Assembly (NCBI RefSeq): GCF_015550595.1
Contig: NZ_JADNBB010000006.1
Location: 121,877 to 185,876, forward strand
Reading direction: 5' to 3'
Source: Parabacteroides goldsteinii
GTDB taxonomy: Bacteria; Bacteroidota; Bacteroidia; Bacteroidales; Tannerellaceae
Length of the DNA stretch: 64,000 nt
Numbering within the stretch: position 1 is the stretch's first letter; every line of letters starts with the position of its first letter. Below are positions 16,873 to 26,413 of this stretch, in pieces. The notes beneath the pieces were generated by a model. That model saw only the letters and a program-made list of their open reading frames with translations, had not been told where the DNA came from and did not search any database. The position numbers and the translations under genes were made by a program.

Positions 16873-16898
16873 GCGCAGGCATTCGTCATTCCCTGCGC
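16873..16898. other. Hairpin between antiterminator and recombinase genes
   Basis: GCGCAGG and CCTGCGC arms around a 12-base loop lie 42-67 bp past the antiterminator stop codon. There is no good T-run after it on the minus strand, so it may be a weak or protein-responsive terminator. Confidence 0.4.
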
Positions 16899-16939
16899 AG
16901 CCAATTGTTGTTAGCTGCACAGGGAGTAAAGATTAGATG

Positions 16940-17440
16940 TTATTTCAACCTATTCACCCGCGCCACATCCGTCAACTTTACACAGACTGTTGCGCCCAGT
17001 TGCTCCAGGAAGAGCATGAGGTGGTTCTTTTTTATCTTCTTTATCTTTCCCGATACATGCCGCATCGCACCGGTAAGGATCTCTACCTCCTCACCCGGAC
17101 AAAGCTCATGTTCGGCAGCCTGCTCCAGGAACTCCTTGATAGCATCCACTTCGACCTGGCGGACAATAGCCGGTTTTCCGTTATAAAAAACAATCCGGAT
17201 AACGCCGTATACCTTCAATAAGTCGCGCAAAACTGCATCCGTACACCTGACAAACACATACGAACTGAACAAAGGTATCTCAACTATCTTCACACGGTCC
17301 GACCATACCCGCGGAGTACGATGTAAAGGCAACCAGCATTCTACTCCTAACAAGTCGATTCGCTCTTTTACCTGCTTTTCGGCACGCGGAGCCGTATATA
17401 AAACATACCAGTTAGTATCTTGAGGGGATATCATTGACAT
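16940..17440 (-). CDS. UpxY-family transcription antiterminator (NusG-like)
   Basis: 166 residues. The N-terminal NGN-like domain has NWYVLYTAPRAEKQV and PLFSSYVFVR, and a KOW-like C-terminal domain follows (GEEVEILTGAMRHVSGKI). Specialised NusG paralogues of the UpxY group load onto one operon leader and prevent early termination; in Bacteroides they usually begin capsule loci. Here the gene precedes a recombinase and a pilus operon, so pilus transcription is the likely target (inference). The ATG at 17440 is used; a second ATG lies two codons in. It is divergent from the oxidoreductase gene. Confidence 0.88.
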   Translation of the reverse strand: MSMISPQDTNWYVLYTAPRAEKQVKERIDLLGVECWLPLHRTPRVWSDRVKIVEIPLFSSYVFVRCTDAVLRDLLKVYGVIRIVFYNGKPAIVRQVEVDAIKEFLEQAAEHELCPGEEVEILTGAMRHVSGKIKKIKKNHLMLFLEQLGATVCVKLTDVARVNRLK

Positions 17441-17458
17441 TTTTTTTTATTCAGGGCA

Positions 17459-17491
17459 CAAATATAGAACTATTTTTCGTATTATTGCAAA
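17459..17491 (-). promoter_or_regulatory. Promoter of the UpxY-like gene
   Basis: -33 TTTG (17488-17491 on the minus strand), 21-bp spacer, -7 TATATTTG (17459-17466). This is a full match to the Bacteroidales promoter pattern, 19 bp upstream of the ATG. Confidence 0.7.
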
Positions 17492-17520
17492 GCTGTTTGC
17501 GAACACATAATTTTAATACC

Positions 17521-18843
17521 ATGAATAGAAGAAATTTTTTACAAAAGTCCGCATTATCTGCTGCCGGACTAGGTTTATCGCCGTTATTCGGTAGTGCGTA
17601 CGGAGCTGTTTACGGACAGACGGCTCCCAGCAATAAAGTAAAAGTAGCCCTGATCGGATGCCGCTCGATGGGTTTTTCCAATCTCAGCAATTTCCTGAAA
17701 TATCCGGAAGTAGAATGCGTAGCCCTTTGCGACATAGACGACGAATGGCTGAACAAACGGGCAGCCGATGTTGAAAAAGCAACCGGCAAGAAAGTCCCTA
17801 ACTTATATAAAGACTGGCGCAAGGTCATAGACAATAAAGATATAGACGCAGTGATCATCGGAACTCCCGACCACTGGCATTGCCTGCCTACCATATACGC
17901 CTGCCAGGCAGGCAAAGACGTATATGTAGAAAAGCCGCTTTCCAACACCATCGAAGAATGTAACCTGATGGAGAAAGCCGCCCGCAAATACAACCGCATT
18001 GTACAGGTAGGCCAATGGCAACGCAGCGACCCTCACTGGGACGAGGCCGCCAATTACCTGAAAGCCGGTAACATCGGCCGCATACGTACGGTAAAAGTAT
18101 GGGCTTACCAGGATGGCAAACCCACCCTGCCCGTCATTCCCGACAGCCCTGTTCCTGCCGGAGTGGATTACGACATGTGGCTGGGCCCGGCTCCGAAACG
18201 TCCGTTCAACACCTACCGTTTCCATTATAATTTCCGCTTCTTCTGGGATTATGCCGGCGGCCTGATGTCAGACTGGGGCGTGCACCTATTGGATTATGCC
18301 CTCGAAGGTATGAATGCCGACCTGCCCAGCCGCGTATTCTCCGGTGGCGGCAAGTTCGCCTATCCCGATGATGCGATGGAGACTCCCGATACCTTGATGG
18401 CAACTTACGCCTACAACGATTTCAACATTATCTGGGATCATGCCTGCGGGATCAACCACGGCCCGTTCGACAAAAAAGAGGGACTCGCTTTTTATGGAGA
18501 AAACGGAACACTGGTACTCACCCGTGCAGGCTGGGAAGTTATTCCTGTCGTTGCCGGAAAAGAAGCACGTATGGAAGCCGTTCCGTTCAAAAAAGGGGAA
18601 GGTAAAGGGTTGTACAACCATGTCGGGAATTTCCTGAACTGTATCAAAAGTCGCGAATTACCCCATGCCGACATAGCCATCGGCGCACGGGTAGCCAAAA
18701 TGTCGCACCTGGCAAATATTTCATGCCGTTTGCAACGCGAAGTACGCTGGGACGATACCAACAGCCTGTTTGTAGGTGATAATGAAGCAACTGCTTTATC
18801 AAAAGCGTACTACCGGGCTCCCTGGGTATTGCCCCAAATATGA
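17521..18843 (+). CDS. Exported Gfo/Idh/MocA-family oxidoreductase
   Basis: 440 residues from the ATG at 17521; the frame extends upstream without a good start. The N-terminus MNRRNFLQKSALSAAGLGLS has a twin-arginine-like signal, pointing to folded export. KVKVALIGCRSMG is the NAD(P)-binding Rossmann start, EKPLSNT the family E-K-P motif, and GGLMSDWGVHLLDYAL belongs to the C-terminal domain. Such proteins act on sugars or sugar-like substrates, some as NAD-retaining glycosidases; the substrate cannot be told here. It is followed by 100 bp and then the histidine kinase with its own promoter. Confidence 0.85.
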   Translation: MNRRNFLQKSALSAAGLGLSPLFGSAYGAVYGQTAPSNKVKVALIGCRSMGFSNLSNFLKYPEVECVALCDIDDEWLNKRAADVEKATGKKVPNLYKDWRKVIDNKDIDAVIIGTPDHWHCLPTIYACQAGKDVYVEKPLSNTIEECNLMEKAARKYNRIVQVGQWQRSDPHWDEAANYLKAGNIGRIRTVKVWAYQDGKPTLPVIPDSPVPAGVDYDMWLGPAPKRPFNTYRFHYNFRFFWDYAGGLMSDWGVHLLDYALEGMNADLPSRVFSGGGKFAYPDDAMETPDTLMATYAYNDFNIIWDHACGINHGPFDKKEGLAFYGENGTLVLTRAGWEVIPVVAGKEARMEAVPFKKGEGKGLYNHVGNFLNCIKSRELPHADIAIGARVAKMSHLANISCRLQREVRWDDTNSLFVGDNEATALSKAYYRAPWVLPQI

Positions 18844-18881
18844 CACAACAAGCATTTTCCACATGAAAGCCTTGAAATTCT

Positions 18882-18911
18882 TTTGGTAATAAATATTTAT
18901 ATGTACATTTG
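18882..18911 (+). promoter_or_regulatory. Promoter of the hybrid histidine kinase
   Basis: TTTG at 18882-18885 and TACATTTG at 18904-18911 with an 18-bp spacer. The -7 box sits inside a TGTAC-N4-GTACA inverted repeat that might be an operator. Confidence 0.55.
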
Positions 18912-18949
18912 TACAATATACGATTACATATAAATATCATTTACCTAAT

Positions 18950-21532
18950 ATGAGCAGCGCATATGCAGACTATTCAAGAGAAGAGTTGATCCGTGAAATT
19001 GAGATCTTGAAAAAAGAATGCTCTTCTTTTAACGATGGTGATTTATATAAGAGCCGGATGCTGATAGATATGATCGCATTACGGAAAACGCTTTCCGATG
19101 TGCTGTCCTTATTATTAGGGTCGGAACAAAACGAAACGATCGACCAGGCTTTGCTTATTGTCCTACGCTTTTTCAAAGTAGATCGCGTATACATAGGTAT
19201 ATTCGATGAAAAAAGATGTATGATAGACTTCACGCATGAGGTGACGCACGAAGGGGTGATCTCCATGCGTGAAGACTTGTTGCGGCAGTTGTCGACAGAA
19301 GATATCCCCTGGTGGATCGAACAGATAAAAGGAGGTAAAGATGTCATCATCCCCGATGTGGAGAAAATGCCCCGGGAAGCTGCGGCAGAACAACATCTGC
19401 TACATTTGCAGGATGTTGTCTCCCTTTTGGTCCTTCCGGTTTTCCATATGGGAAAAGTCAGCGGATTTATCGGACTGGACTGCGTGAAGGCCCAACGTAC
19501 GTGGAATGCCATAGACGTGGAAAACCTGCGGATGCTGACCGATATCGTTTTCATAGCCATCGAACGGGAACATGCACAGGGCATGATGGAGTACTCCATG
19601 AAGCAAGTGCTGCAAAGCGAATCCAAATTCCAGATCATATTCGACCAGTTGCCCTGGGGAGTGGAATTGTACGACGAGAAAGGCAACCTGCTCGACCTGA
19701 ATAATGCGGATCTTGAGATATTCGGAACCACGCGCGAACAGGCCATCGGGCTGAACGCCTTCGATAATCCCAACATCCCGGCATGGGTAAACGACAAACT
19801 GAAAAAAGGGGAAGATGTTGCCTTCACGCTGATTTATAACTTCAAAGCTGTTTCGGAAACCGGCTACTACCGGACAACCGTCAAAGATCATATCAAATAT
19901 TTACAGGTAAAAGGTGTCGTCCTGAAAGATAAACAGGGCGTCATATTCGGATTTTTCTATATCGTATTCGACGATACGGAAAATTATCTCAAGGCGGAGC
20001 AGACGCAGTACAATCTGACCAAACTGAAAGTCGCTGTCGACACCGGCGACTCTATCATCTGGGAGTATGATGTGGCTTCCGACAAGCTGAATGTAGATTT
20101 CAGCCTGAGTGAAAATATTGGAGATAACAAGCTCCTATCCTATCTAAACCGGGAGAACCTGAACTATATGGAGGATTTTGCCGGAACTTTGCACCCGGAA
20201 GACTTCGACAGGGTATACAACCAACAGTTCAAAAGGCTGCTCAACGGTGAAATAAACAGTTATGCGTCGGTATACCGCCGTATCCTCGACGGAAAAACAT
20301 ACTGGATCAACTCGAATGTTCGTTCTTACAAACTGAACGAAGATGGTACGCCCAGCAAAATAATAAGCTACACCTCCAACATCAGCAAGCAACGTGAAAA
20401 AGAGATCGAACTGATCAAGGTAAAAGAGGCGGACAAACTTAAATCGGCTTTCCTGGCCAATATGAGCCACGAAATACGTACGCCCCTGAATGCTATCGTA
20501 GGCTTTTCCGATCTGATAGCGGAAACGGAAGACAAGGAAGACAGGCAAGCATACCTGGATATTATCCATAAGAACAACAACCTGTTGCTCAACCTGATCG
20601 GGGATATCCTGGACTTCTCTAAAATAGAATCGGGCACATTACAGTATAACATAGCACAAACGGATATCAAAGAGCTTTGCCGCGAAATACACCAGGCAGA
20701 ATCGCTCAAAATGACTTCGGATGTAAAACTGCTGTTCGACGACAATTTACCTTCCGTCATCCTCAAGACAGATCCACAGCGGGTGATACAGGTGATTACG
20801 AACTTTATAAACAACGCAATCAAATTTACTTCCAAAGGCAGTATCACCATTTCTTATGCCAGAAAGAACAGTTTTCTCAAAATAAGGGTCAGCGATACCG
20901 GTATCGGTATTGCCGAAGAGAACCGGGGCCGTATCTTCGAGCGTTTTATCAAAATAAACGACTTTAAGCAGGGTACGGGACTCGGCCTTACGATCAGCAA
21001 AATGATCGTGGAAAACCTGGGGGGCAGTATCGGGGTAGATTCGGTGCAGGGAGAAGGCTCTACTTTCTGGTTCACGCTTCCGCTTGAACCGGATAATAAA
21101 GATATACATGAATTACCGGAGGAAGAAGAAACACCTCTCCCTCCACCCGTAGTCGAAAAGCCTGTTTCCAAAAGGAAAAAGGTACTGATCGCCGAGGATG
21201 TTCCCGAAAACTATTTCCTGCTACAAACGTTGTTCGGGAAAATATATGAGCTACACCATGCCTGGAACGGGGATGAAGCGGTAGACATGTACCGGAAATA
21301 TGATCCGGACCTGATCCTGATGGACCTGAGAATGCCGGTAATGGATGGCTTCCAGGCAACCCGTATCATCCGTGAATTGTCGGAGACAATACCGATCATC
21401 GCATTGACTGCGTTTGCTTTTGAAAGGGAAAAAGAGATTGCCCGAGAATGCCGTTTTACGGATTATGTGGTCAAACCGGTCGATATTAATAAATTAAGGG
21501 AGTTGGTTCACAATAGATTATATAATAGATAA
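18950..21532 (+). CDS. Hybrid sensor histidine kinase/response regulator (GAF-PAS-PAS-HisKA-HATPase-REC)
   Basis: 860 residues, no signal peptide or membrane span, so probably cytoplasmic. A GAF-like domain lies at about 50-205 and PAS domains at about 215-345 and 365-480. The dimerisation domain has FLANMSHEIRTPLNAIVGFS with phosphoacceptor His507. The ATPase domain shows NNAIKF and GTGLGLTISKMIV. A receiver domain at the C-terminus has Asp792 (LILMDLRMP). There is no DNA-binding domain, so it is not the hybrid two-component type that controls glycan loci; it must pass phosphate to a partner not seen here. The input signal is unknown. Confidence 0.9.
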   Translation: MSSAYADYSREELIREIEILKKECSSFNDGDLYKSRMLIDMIALRKTLSDVLSLLLGSEQNETIDQALLIVLRFFKVDRVYIGIFDEKRCMIDFTHEVTHEGVISMREDLLRQLSTEDIPWWIEQIKGGKDVIIPDVEKMPREAAAEQHLLHLQDVVSLLVLPVFHMGKVSGFIGLDCVKAQRTWNAIDVENLRMLTDIVFIAIEREHAQGMMEYSMKQVLQSESKFQIIFDQLPWGVELYDEKGNLLDLNNADLEIFGTTREQAIGLNAFDNPNIPAWVNDKLKKGEDVAFTLIYNFKAVSETGYYRTTVKDHIKYLQVKGVVLKDKQGVIFGFFYIVFDDTENYLKAEQTQYNLTKLKVAVDTGDSIIWEYDVASDKLNVDFSLSENIGDNKLLSYLNRENLNYMEDFAGTLHPEDFDRVYNQQFKRLLNGEINSYASVYRRILDGKTYWINSNVRSYKLNEDGTPSKIISYTSNISKQREKEIELIKVKEADKLKSAFLANMSHEIRTPLNAIVGFSDLIAETEDKEDRQAYLDIIHKNNNLLLNLIGDILDFSKIESGTLQYNIAQTDIKELCREIHQAESLKMTSDVKLLFDDNLPSVILKTDPQRVIQVITNFINNAIKFTSKGSITISYARKNSFLKIRVSDTGIGIAEENRGRIFERFIKINDFKQGTGLGLTISKMIVENLGGSIGVDSVQGEGSTFWFTLPLEPDNKDIHELPEEEETPLPPPVVEKPVSKRKKVLIAEDVPENYFLLQTLFGKIYELHHAWNGDEAVDMYRKYDPDLILMDLRMPVMDGFQATRIIRELSETIPIIALTAFAFEREKEIARECRFTDYVVKPVDINKLRELVHNRLYNR

Positions 21533-21560
21533 GGCTACACAAAAGAATAGGTAAAGCAAC

Positions 21561-21596
21561 AAAAAGCCGGTTGAAAAAAATCAACCGGCTTTTTAT
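21561..21596. terminator. Bidirectional intrinsic terminator
   Basis: A 14-bp perfect stem (AAAAAGCCGGTTGA and its complement) with a 6-base loop. It has a T-run on both strands and separates the convergent kinase and GH92 genes. Confidence 0.85.
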
Positions 21597-21615
21597 TTAT
21601 CCTGTATGTCTATTA

Positions 21616-23892
21616 TTACGGCATCGGAGCAGCAGAAGGCGGAGGCGTTGCAGTACCCCATGCTTTATTAGCCCGTGGGCCCATTTCCAATTCCAATAGA
21701 CCGCCCTGAGCGATATCGCTGTGCCGGAACCAGGGCTGGTTCAGTACTTCACCGTTCAACTTGGCCGACTGCACGTACTTATTCTCTTCGGAGGCATTGT
21801 TCGCCTTGATCTCGAACGTATTGCCATTCCCCAGGTCAACCTTCACATCGGTAAATACCGGGCTGCCTATATTATAGGTAGGGGAACCGGGAGTGACCGG
21901 ATAAAAGCCCATCTGGCTGAATACTACGAAAGCAGACATACCGCCGCCGTCTTCATCACCCGGAACACCCATCAGGTCGTTGCGAAACCACTGGTTGAGC
22001 AGCGTACGGATACGTTTCTGCGTTTTCCAGGGCTGGCCGGCGTAGTTATACAGATACGGGATATGCAAACTGGGTTCGTTCGCCATCGAGAACATTCCCA
22101 CGTTACCGGTATGGTCAGGCAGGAAAGAATAAAAACTCCATTTGGACATACCCAAGGGTTCGTTAAACATAGAATCGAGAGCCGAAGTGAAGACCTTATC
22201 TCCACCGATCATAGAGATCAGGTCGCCGATGTTATGCTGTACGTCCCAACGATAGATATAGCCATTGTTTTCGTCATAATAATCGCGTGCACCCAGACCG
22301 CCGTCGTAACGGTAATCCATCGGTTCGATAAATTTGCCGTCTTTATCCTTCGGATGGAAGAAGCGGGTGTCGGGGTTGAACAGGTTGCGGTAGTTGTACG
22401 ATTCGCGCAAGTAATGCTTTGCCTCGTCTTCCTTACCCAATTCGGCTGCGATCTGCGAAAGACACCACTGGTCGTAAGCCGTACCTAATGTAACGGCTAC
22501 GGGCTGACGTTTTTCCCAGATAGATACATTTTCTACTGTTTCTTTTTCGCCGGGTCTTAAGGCCGGGATATAACCATGTTCCTTATAGAAATCATCCAAC
22601 CATCCGGCAGGTTTAGCCGACCAGGGAATCAAGGTCTTTTCTTCGATACCTTTCTTCGATGCGATATAGGCTTTCTCCAGGTCGAAACCGCGTACCCCTT
22701 TTCTCCAGGCATCGATCACGGTAGCTACGGCATGGTTGGAGTTCATACGGCGGGAGTCGCCGGTTACTTCGGGGAAGGTCGGCATCCAATTTGTCCCCAT
22801 CTGTTCGGCCATCAATAAGAAGGAGTTGATGATATTGCTTTCTTCCTCGTTGTCGATCAGGATGCGCAGCGGATGAGTAGCACGGTAGGTGTCCCAGATC
22901 CAGTCGTCGGTATAAAACGGCCGGCCGCCGTCTTCGTGTATCTTTCCATCGAAAGCGCTGTAATAACGGCCGTCTTCGCTCAGGTTGACCGGACGTTCGT
23001 AGCAACGGTAGAGAGAGGTATAGAATACGACCTTATCGTTGTCGGTTCCACCTTGTGTCTGTATCTTGCCGAGAGCTTCGTTCCAGTCGTTGCGGGCGAT
23101 CTTGGCTACTACGTCGACATCATAAGCGGCAATCTCACGTTCGAGGTTCTTCTTTGCCTGTTCTTCGCTGATAAAGGAGATACCGTAACGAACACCCAGT
23201 TGCTTGACATCGTTACCGTAAGCCAATACCAGTGCGGCGTCTTTCCCTTCCACGGAGGTTTCCCCGTACTTCACAGCGTTGTCAGCCAGTACACCGCATT
23301 GCTGCGGAGCCATGTCGGTTTCGGCATAAAGATAGACTTTTGTCTTTTTGTCTACGAACTGGTAACCGCTGATATTCTTGCCATCGCTCTTCAACTGACC
23401 GTTGCGGCTGTTGAATACCAGATAGGCAGGTCCTTCCCCTTCGAAGGTGATATTATACACGGCACTCTGGTGAGACGGAGCGTAATCTACAGCGATATTG
23501 TTATCATCCAGATATACCTCGTAACGGTACGGACGGATCTTTTCATGATCGTAGCTGTAGTTGATAACCGGCTTCAGTCCGGACGCTTCTCCCTGATACG
23601 GGCTCAGGTTGAAGGCGGAACTTCCGCGGTGGCTGGTCACGATAATAGGTAATCCGCTTAACATGTCGCCTGTAAAGTCGGCACGCTCCGGATAAACACG
23701 GAGCATGCTGTTAGGTAAATGTATCGTCGGATAGGTAGGCACCAATAAGTGGCTGATATTTCCCATATAAGGGTTCACATAATCTACCGGGCTTTTCTGT
23801 GTGGAGACATCGCCTCCGGCTGCACAAGAGGCCAGCAGAAATACGGAAGCCAATAGGGCCACACCTGTTTTAATTTTCTTGTTTACGTTCAT
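21616..23892 (-). CDS. GH92 alpha-mannosidase lipoprotein
   Basis: 758 residues. Lipobox LASC near residue 23, so surface or periplasmic. It has the GH92 start VDYVNPYMGN and the signature GDEDGGGMSAF at about 645-655, which carries the catalytic acid region, followed by GFYPVTPGSPTYNIGSP. GH92 enzymes are calcium-dependent exo-alpha-mannosidases acting mainly on alpha-1,2, 1,3 or 1,4 links of N-glycans and mannans. The gap to the upstream GH92 is 12 bp, so the two form one transcript. The linkage specificity is not readable here. Confidence 0.9.
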   Translation of the reverse strand: MNVNKKIKTGVALLASVFLLASCAAGGDVSTQKSPVDYVNPYMGNISHLLVPTYPTIHLPNSMLRVYPERADFTGDMLSGLPIIVTSHRGSSAFNLSPYQGEASGLKPVINYSYDHEKIRPYRYEVYLDDNNIAVDYAPSHQSAVYNITFEGEGPAYLVFNSRNGQLKSDGKNISGYQFVDKKTKVYLYAETDMAPQQCGVLADNAVKYGETSVEGKDAALVLAYGNDVKQLGVRYGISFISEEQAKKNLEREIAAYDVDVVAKIARNDWNEALGKIQTQGGTDNDKVVFYTSLYRCYERPVNLSEDGRYYSAFDGKIHEDGGRPFYTDDWIWDTYRATHPLRILIDNEEESNIINSFLLMAEQMGTNWMPTFPEVTGDSRRMNSNHAVATVIDAWRKGVRGFDLEKAYIASKKGIEEKTLIPWSAKPAGWLDDFYKEHGYIPALRPGEKETVENVSIWEKRQPVAVTLGTAYDQWCLSQIAAELGKEDEAKHYLRESYNYRNLFNPDTRFFHPKDKDGKFIEPMDYRYDGGLGARDYYDENNGYIYRWDVQHNIGDLISMIGGDKVFTSALDSMFNEPLGMSKWSFYSFLPDHTGNVGMFSMANEPSLHIPYLYNYAGQPWKTQKRIRTLLNQWFRNDLMGVPGDEDGGGMSAFVVFSQMGFYPVTPGSPTYNIGSPVFTDVKVDLGNGNTFEIKANNASEENKYVQSAKLNGEVLNQPWFRHSDIAQGGLLELEMGPRANKAWGTATPPPSAAPMP

Positions 23893-23904
23893 ATACCTGT
23901 CTGT

Positions 23905-26253
23905 TTATTTCTTTTTTGACTTTGCAGCCGGAACCAGCTTCTTAAAGTTCTCGTCGTCGACAGAGAATGAATAAGGAAGGTCTTCCGGGTTAACGCCTCT
24001 GTTCAGGTTGGGTTTGTCGCCCATCTTGATGTCGAGAACACCGCCTTTCAGCAGTTCGTTATGGTCGAGATAATTCTTGGTATAGTTCACACCGTTGAAC
24101 GACATCGACTCGATATAGATGTTCTTGTCGCTGTTTTCAGGAGCATTAATCACCAGGTTCTTTCCGTTCTCGAAATGCAAAGTAGCCTTCTTGAACAACG
24201 GAGCACCCAAGACATACTGGGTCGTACCCGGTGCAACCGGATAGAAACCAAGAGCGGAGAATACATACCAGGCAGAAGTCTGTCCGTTATCCTCGTCACC
24301 GCAATAACCGTCGGGGGTCGGGGTGTACATCTTGTTCATCACGTCGCGTACCCAGTACTGTGCTTTCCAGGGTTGTCCGGCATAATTGTACATATAGATC
24401 ATGTGCTGGATCGGCTGGTTACCGTGTGCATAGTTACCCATGTTCATGATCTGCATTTCGCGGATCTCGTGGATCACCTGTCCGTAATAGCTGTCGTCGA
24501 ACAACGGCGGAACGGCAAATACGGAGTCGAGCATCATAACGAAAGAATCTTTACCACCCATCAGATCTATTAGTCCCTGCGGATCGTGGAAGACAGACCA
24601 GGTGTAATGCCAGCTGTTTCCTTCGGTAAAGGCATCGCCCCATTTCAACGGAGAGAACGGAGACTGGAATGTACCGTCGGCGTTCTTACCGCGCATCAGT
24701 TTGCTTTCCTTATCGTACAGGTTCTTATAGTTCATCGCACGTTTTGCGTACAGCTCGAGTTCTTTTTTCGGACGGCCCAGTTCTTTGGCGATCTGGTAGA
24801 TACACCAGTCGTTGTAGGCATATTCAAGCGTACGGGCTGCGTTCTCGTTGATCTTCACATCGTAGGGAACATAACCCAATTTATTATAGTATTCATGTCC
24901 CAGACGGCCGGTAGATGAAACGGTAGGATGTACGTTTTCCGTTCCGTGGATCAAGCCTTTATAAAGGGTTTCCAGGTCGTCTACTTTCACACCTTTCATA
25001 TAAGCGTCTACCAGGACGGAGGCGGAGTTGTTGCCGACCATACAGCCACGGTGACCGGGACTTGCCCATTCCGGGAAGAAACCGCTTTCTTTATATGTAT
25101 TGATCAGACCTTCCTGCATTTCCTTGTTCATAGTCGGGAACATCAGGTTCAGGAATGGGAACAGGGCACGGAAGGTGTCCCAGAAACCGGTATCGGTAAA
25201 CATATAGCCGGGCAAAACTTCACCGTTATACGGGCTGTAGTGAACCACATTGCCTGCTGCATCTATTTCGTAGAATTTGCGGGGGAAAAGCAGGGCACGG
25301 TACATGCAGGAATAGAATGTGCGGTACTGGTCCAACGAACCACCTTCCACCTCGATCTTACCGAGTACATCGTTCCAGGCTTGTTTGCCTTTAGCCATTA
25401 ATGTTTCGAAAGAGTCGTTACCCAGTTCCTTCATATTCACGGCAGCCTGGTCGAAGCTGATGAATGAAGAGGCTACCTTGGCATGAACGATCTCTCCCTT
25501 ACGGGTCTTGAAGCCGATCACAGCTCCCACATGTTTGTCGGTCTGTTCCTTCGCTCCTTCTTTCAAAGAGTTGTCGGCAAAAGTAGCTTCATAAGTGAAA
25601 GGTTTGTCGAACTCTATGATAAAGTAGTTCTTGAAGTTTTCGGGTACTCCCCCACTGTTCTTTGTCGAATAACCGATGATCTTGTTTTCTTCGGGGATCA
25701 CCTTGATATACGAAGCATTGTCGAGTGCATCGACAACGATATAAGAATGATCGTTCTCCGGGAAAGTGAAACGGAAAAGAGCGGCACGGTCGGTCGGTGT
25801 CAACTCGGTGATCACATCGTGATCTGCCAGATATGCTTTATAATAATAAGGTTTTACCACCTCACTCTTATGGGAGAACCAGCTGGCACGTTTATCCTGG
25901 TCAAACTCGGGAGCGCCTACGACAGGCATAATAACAAACTGTCCGTAATCATTGATCCACGGGCTCGGCTGATGAGTCTGTTTGAACCCTCTGATTTTAT
26001 TGGCGGTATATACATACTGCCATCCGTCCCCCATCTTACCGGTCTGGGGCGTCCAGAAATTCATACCCCACGGACGGGCAATGGCCGGATACGTATTTCC
26101 TGTCGACAGCTCGAAACTCGATTGAGTTCCCATCAACGGCAGTGCGTACTCTACCGGATCAAACGCTTCATTTCCTGAAGCCGCCATGGCGGGCTTTCCT
26201 ACAAAAGCCAACATGGCGGCCAAAGCGAAAGCGCATACACTTTTTCTTTTCAT
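23905..26253 (-). CDS. GH92 alpha-mannosidase
   Basis: 782 residues with a cleavable signal peptide (AMLAFVGKPAMAA) and no lipobox, so likely periplasmic. Family marks are ALPLMGTQSSFELSTGNTYP, RGFKQTHQPSPWINDYGQF and GDEDNGQTSAWYVFSALG at about 652-669. The Pro-Ser-Pro-Trp segment differs from the paired enzyme at 21616, suggesting a different linkage preference (inference). The last residues are a Lys-rich tail. It has its own promoter 56 bp upstream. Confidence 0.9.
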   Translation of the reverse strand: MKRKSVCAFALAAMLAFVGKPAMAASGNEAFDPVEYALPLMGTQSSFELSTGNTYPAIARPWGMNFWTPQTGKMGDGWQYVYTANKIRGFKQTHQPSPWINDYGQFVIMPVVGAPEFDQDKRASWFSHKSEVVKPYYYKAYLADHDVITELTPTDRAALFRFTFPENDHSYIVVDALDNASYIKVIPEENKIIGYSTKNSGGVPENFKNYFIIEFDKPFTYEATFADNSLKEGAKEQTDKHVGAVIGFKTRKGEIVHAKVASSFISFDQAAVNMKELGNDSFETLMAKGKQAWNDVLGKIEVEGGSLDQYRTFYSCMYRALLFPRKFYEIDAAGNVVHYSPYNGEVLPGYMFTDTGFWDTFRALFPFLNLMFPTMNKEMQEGLINTYKESGFFPEWASPGHRGCMVGNNSASVLVDAYMKGVKVDDLETLYKGLIHGTENVHPTVSSTGRLGHEYYNKLGYVPYDVKINENAARTLEYAYNDWCIYQIAKELGRPKKELELYAKRAMNYKNLYDKESKLMRGKNADGTFQSPFSPLKWGDAFTEGNSWHYTWSVFHDPQGLIDLMGGKDSFVMMLDSVFAVPPLFDDSYYGQVIHEIREMQIMNMGNYAHGNQPIQHMIYMYNYAGQPWKAQYWVRDVMNKMYTPTPDGYCGDEDNGQTSAWYVFSALGFYPVAPGTTQYVLGAPLFKKATLHFENGKNLVINAPENSDKNIYIESMSFNGVNYTKNYLDHNELLKGGVLDIKMGDKPNLNRGVNPEDLPYSFSVDDENFKKLVPAAKSKKK

Positions 26254-26308
26254 GATTTAGTTTATATTTGGTTCAATTACTAATACATTCATTGATCTTT
26301 AATAAGCA

Positions 26309-26316
26309 CAAAGATA
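26309..26316 (-). promoter_or_regulatory. -7 promoter box for the two GH92 genes
   Basis: TATCTTTG on the minus strand, about 56 bp upstream of the ATG at 26253 and after a terminator. It suggests that the pair can be expressed apart from the susCD transcript. Confidence 0.5.
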
Positions 26317-26375
26317 ATCACTATTTCATAGCAGAAGAACACAATTAAAATTAATTGCGTTTGAATCTATTAAAG

Positions 26376-26411
26376 AAATGCCGGAAGTAAACTTCTTCAC
26401 TTCCGGCATTT
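26376..26411 (-). terminator. Intrinsic terminator after the 746-residue lipoprotein gene
   Basis: A 13-bp stem (AAATGCCGGAAGT with its complement) and a 10-base loop, 3 bp past the stop codon on the minus strand. The T-run is short. Confidence 0.7.
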
Positions 26412-26413
26412 TA

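Noticed and set aside
16940-17440. Housekeeping NusG
   Set aside because: It is not in the usual secE-nusG-ribosomal setting, and the sequence has UpxY-like features.
18950-21532. Hybrid two-component regulator of a glycan locus
   Set aside because: It lacks the periplasmic propeller repeats, membrane span and AraC-type DNA-binding domain of that class.
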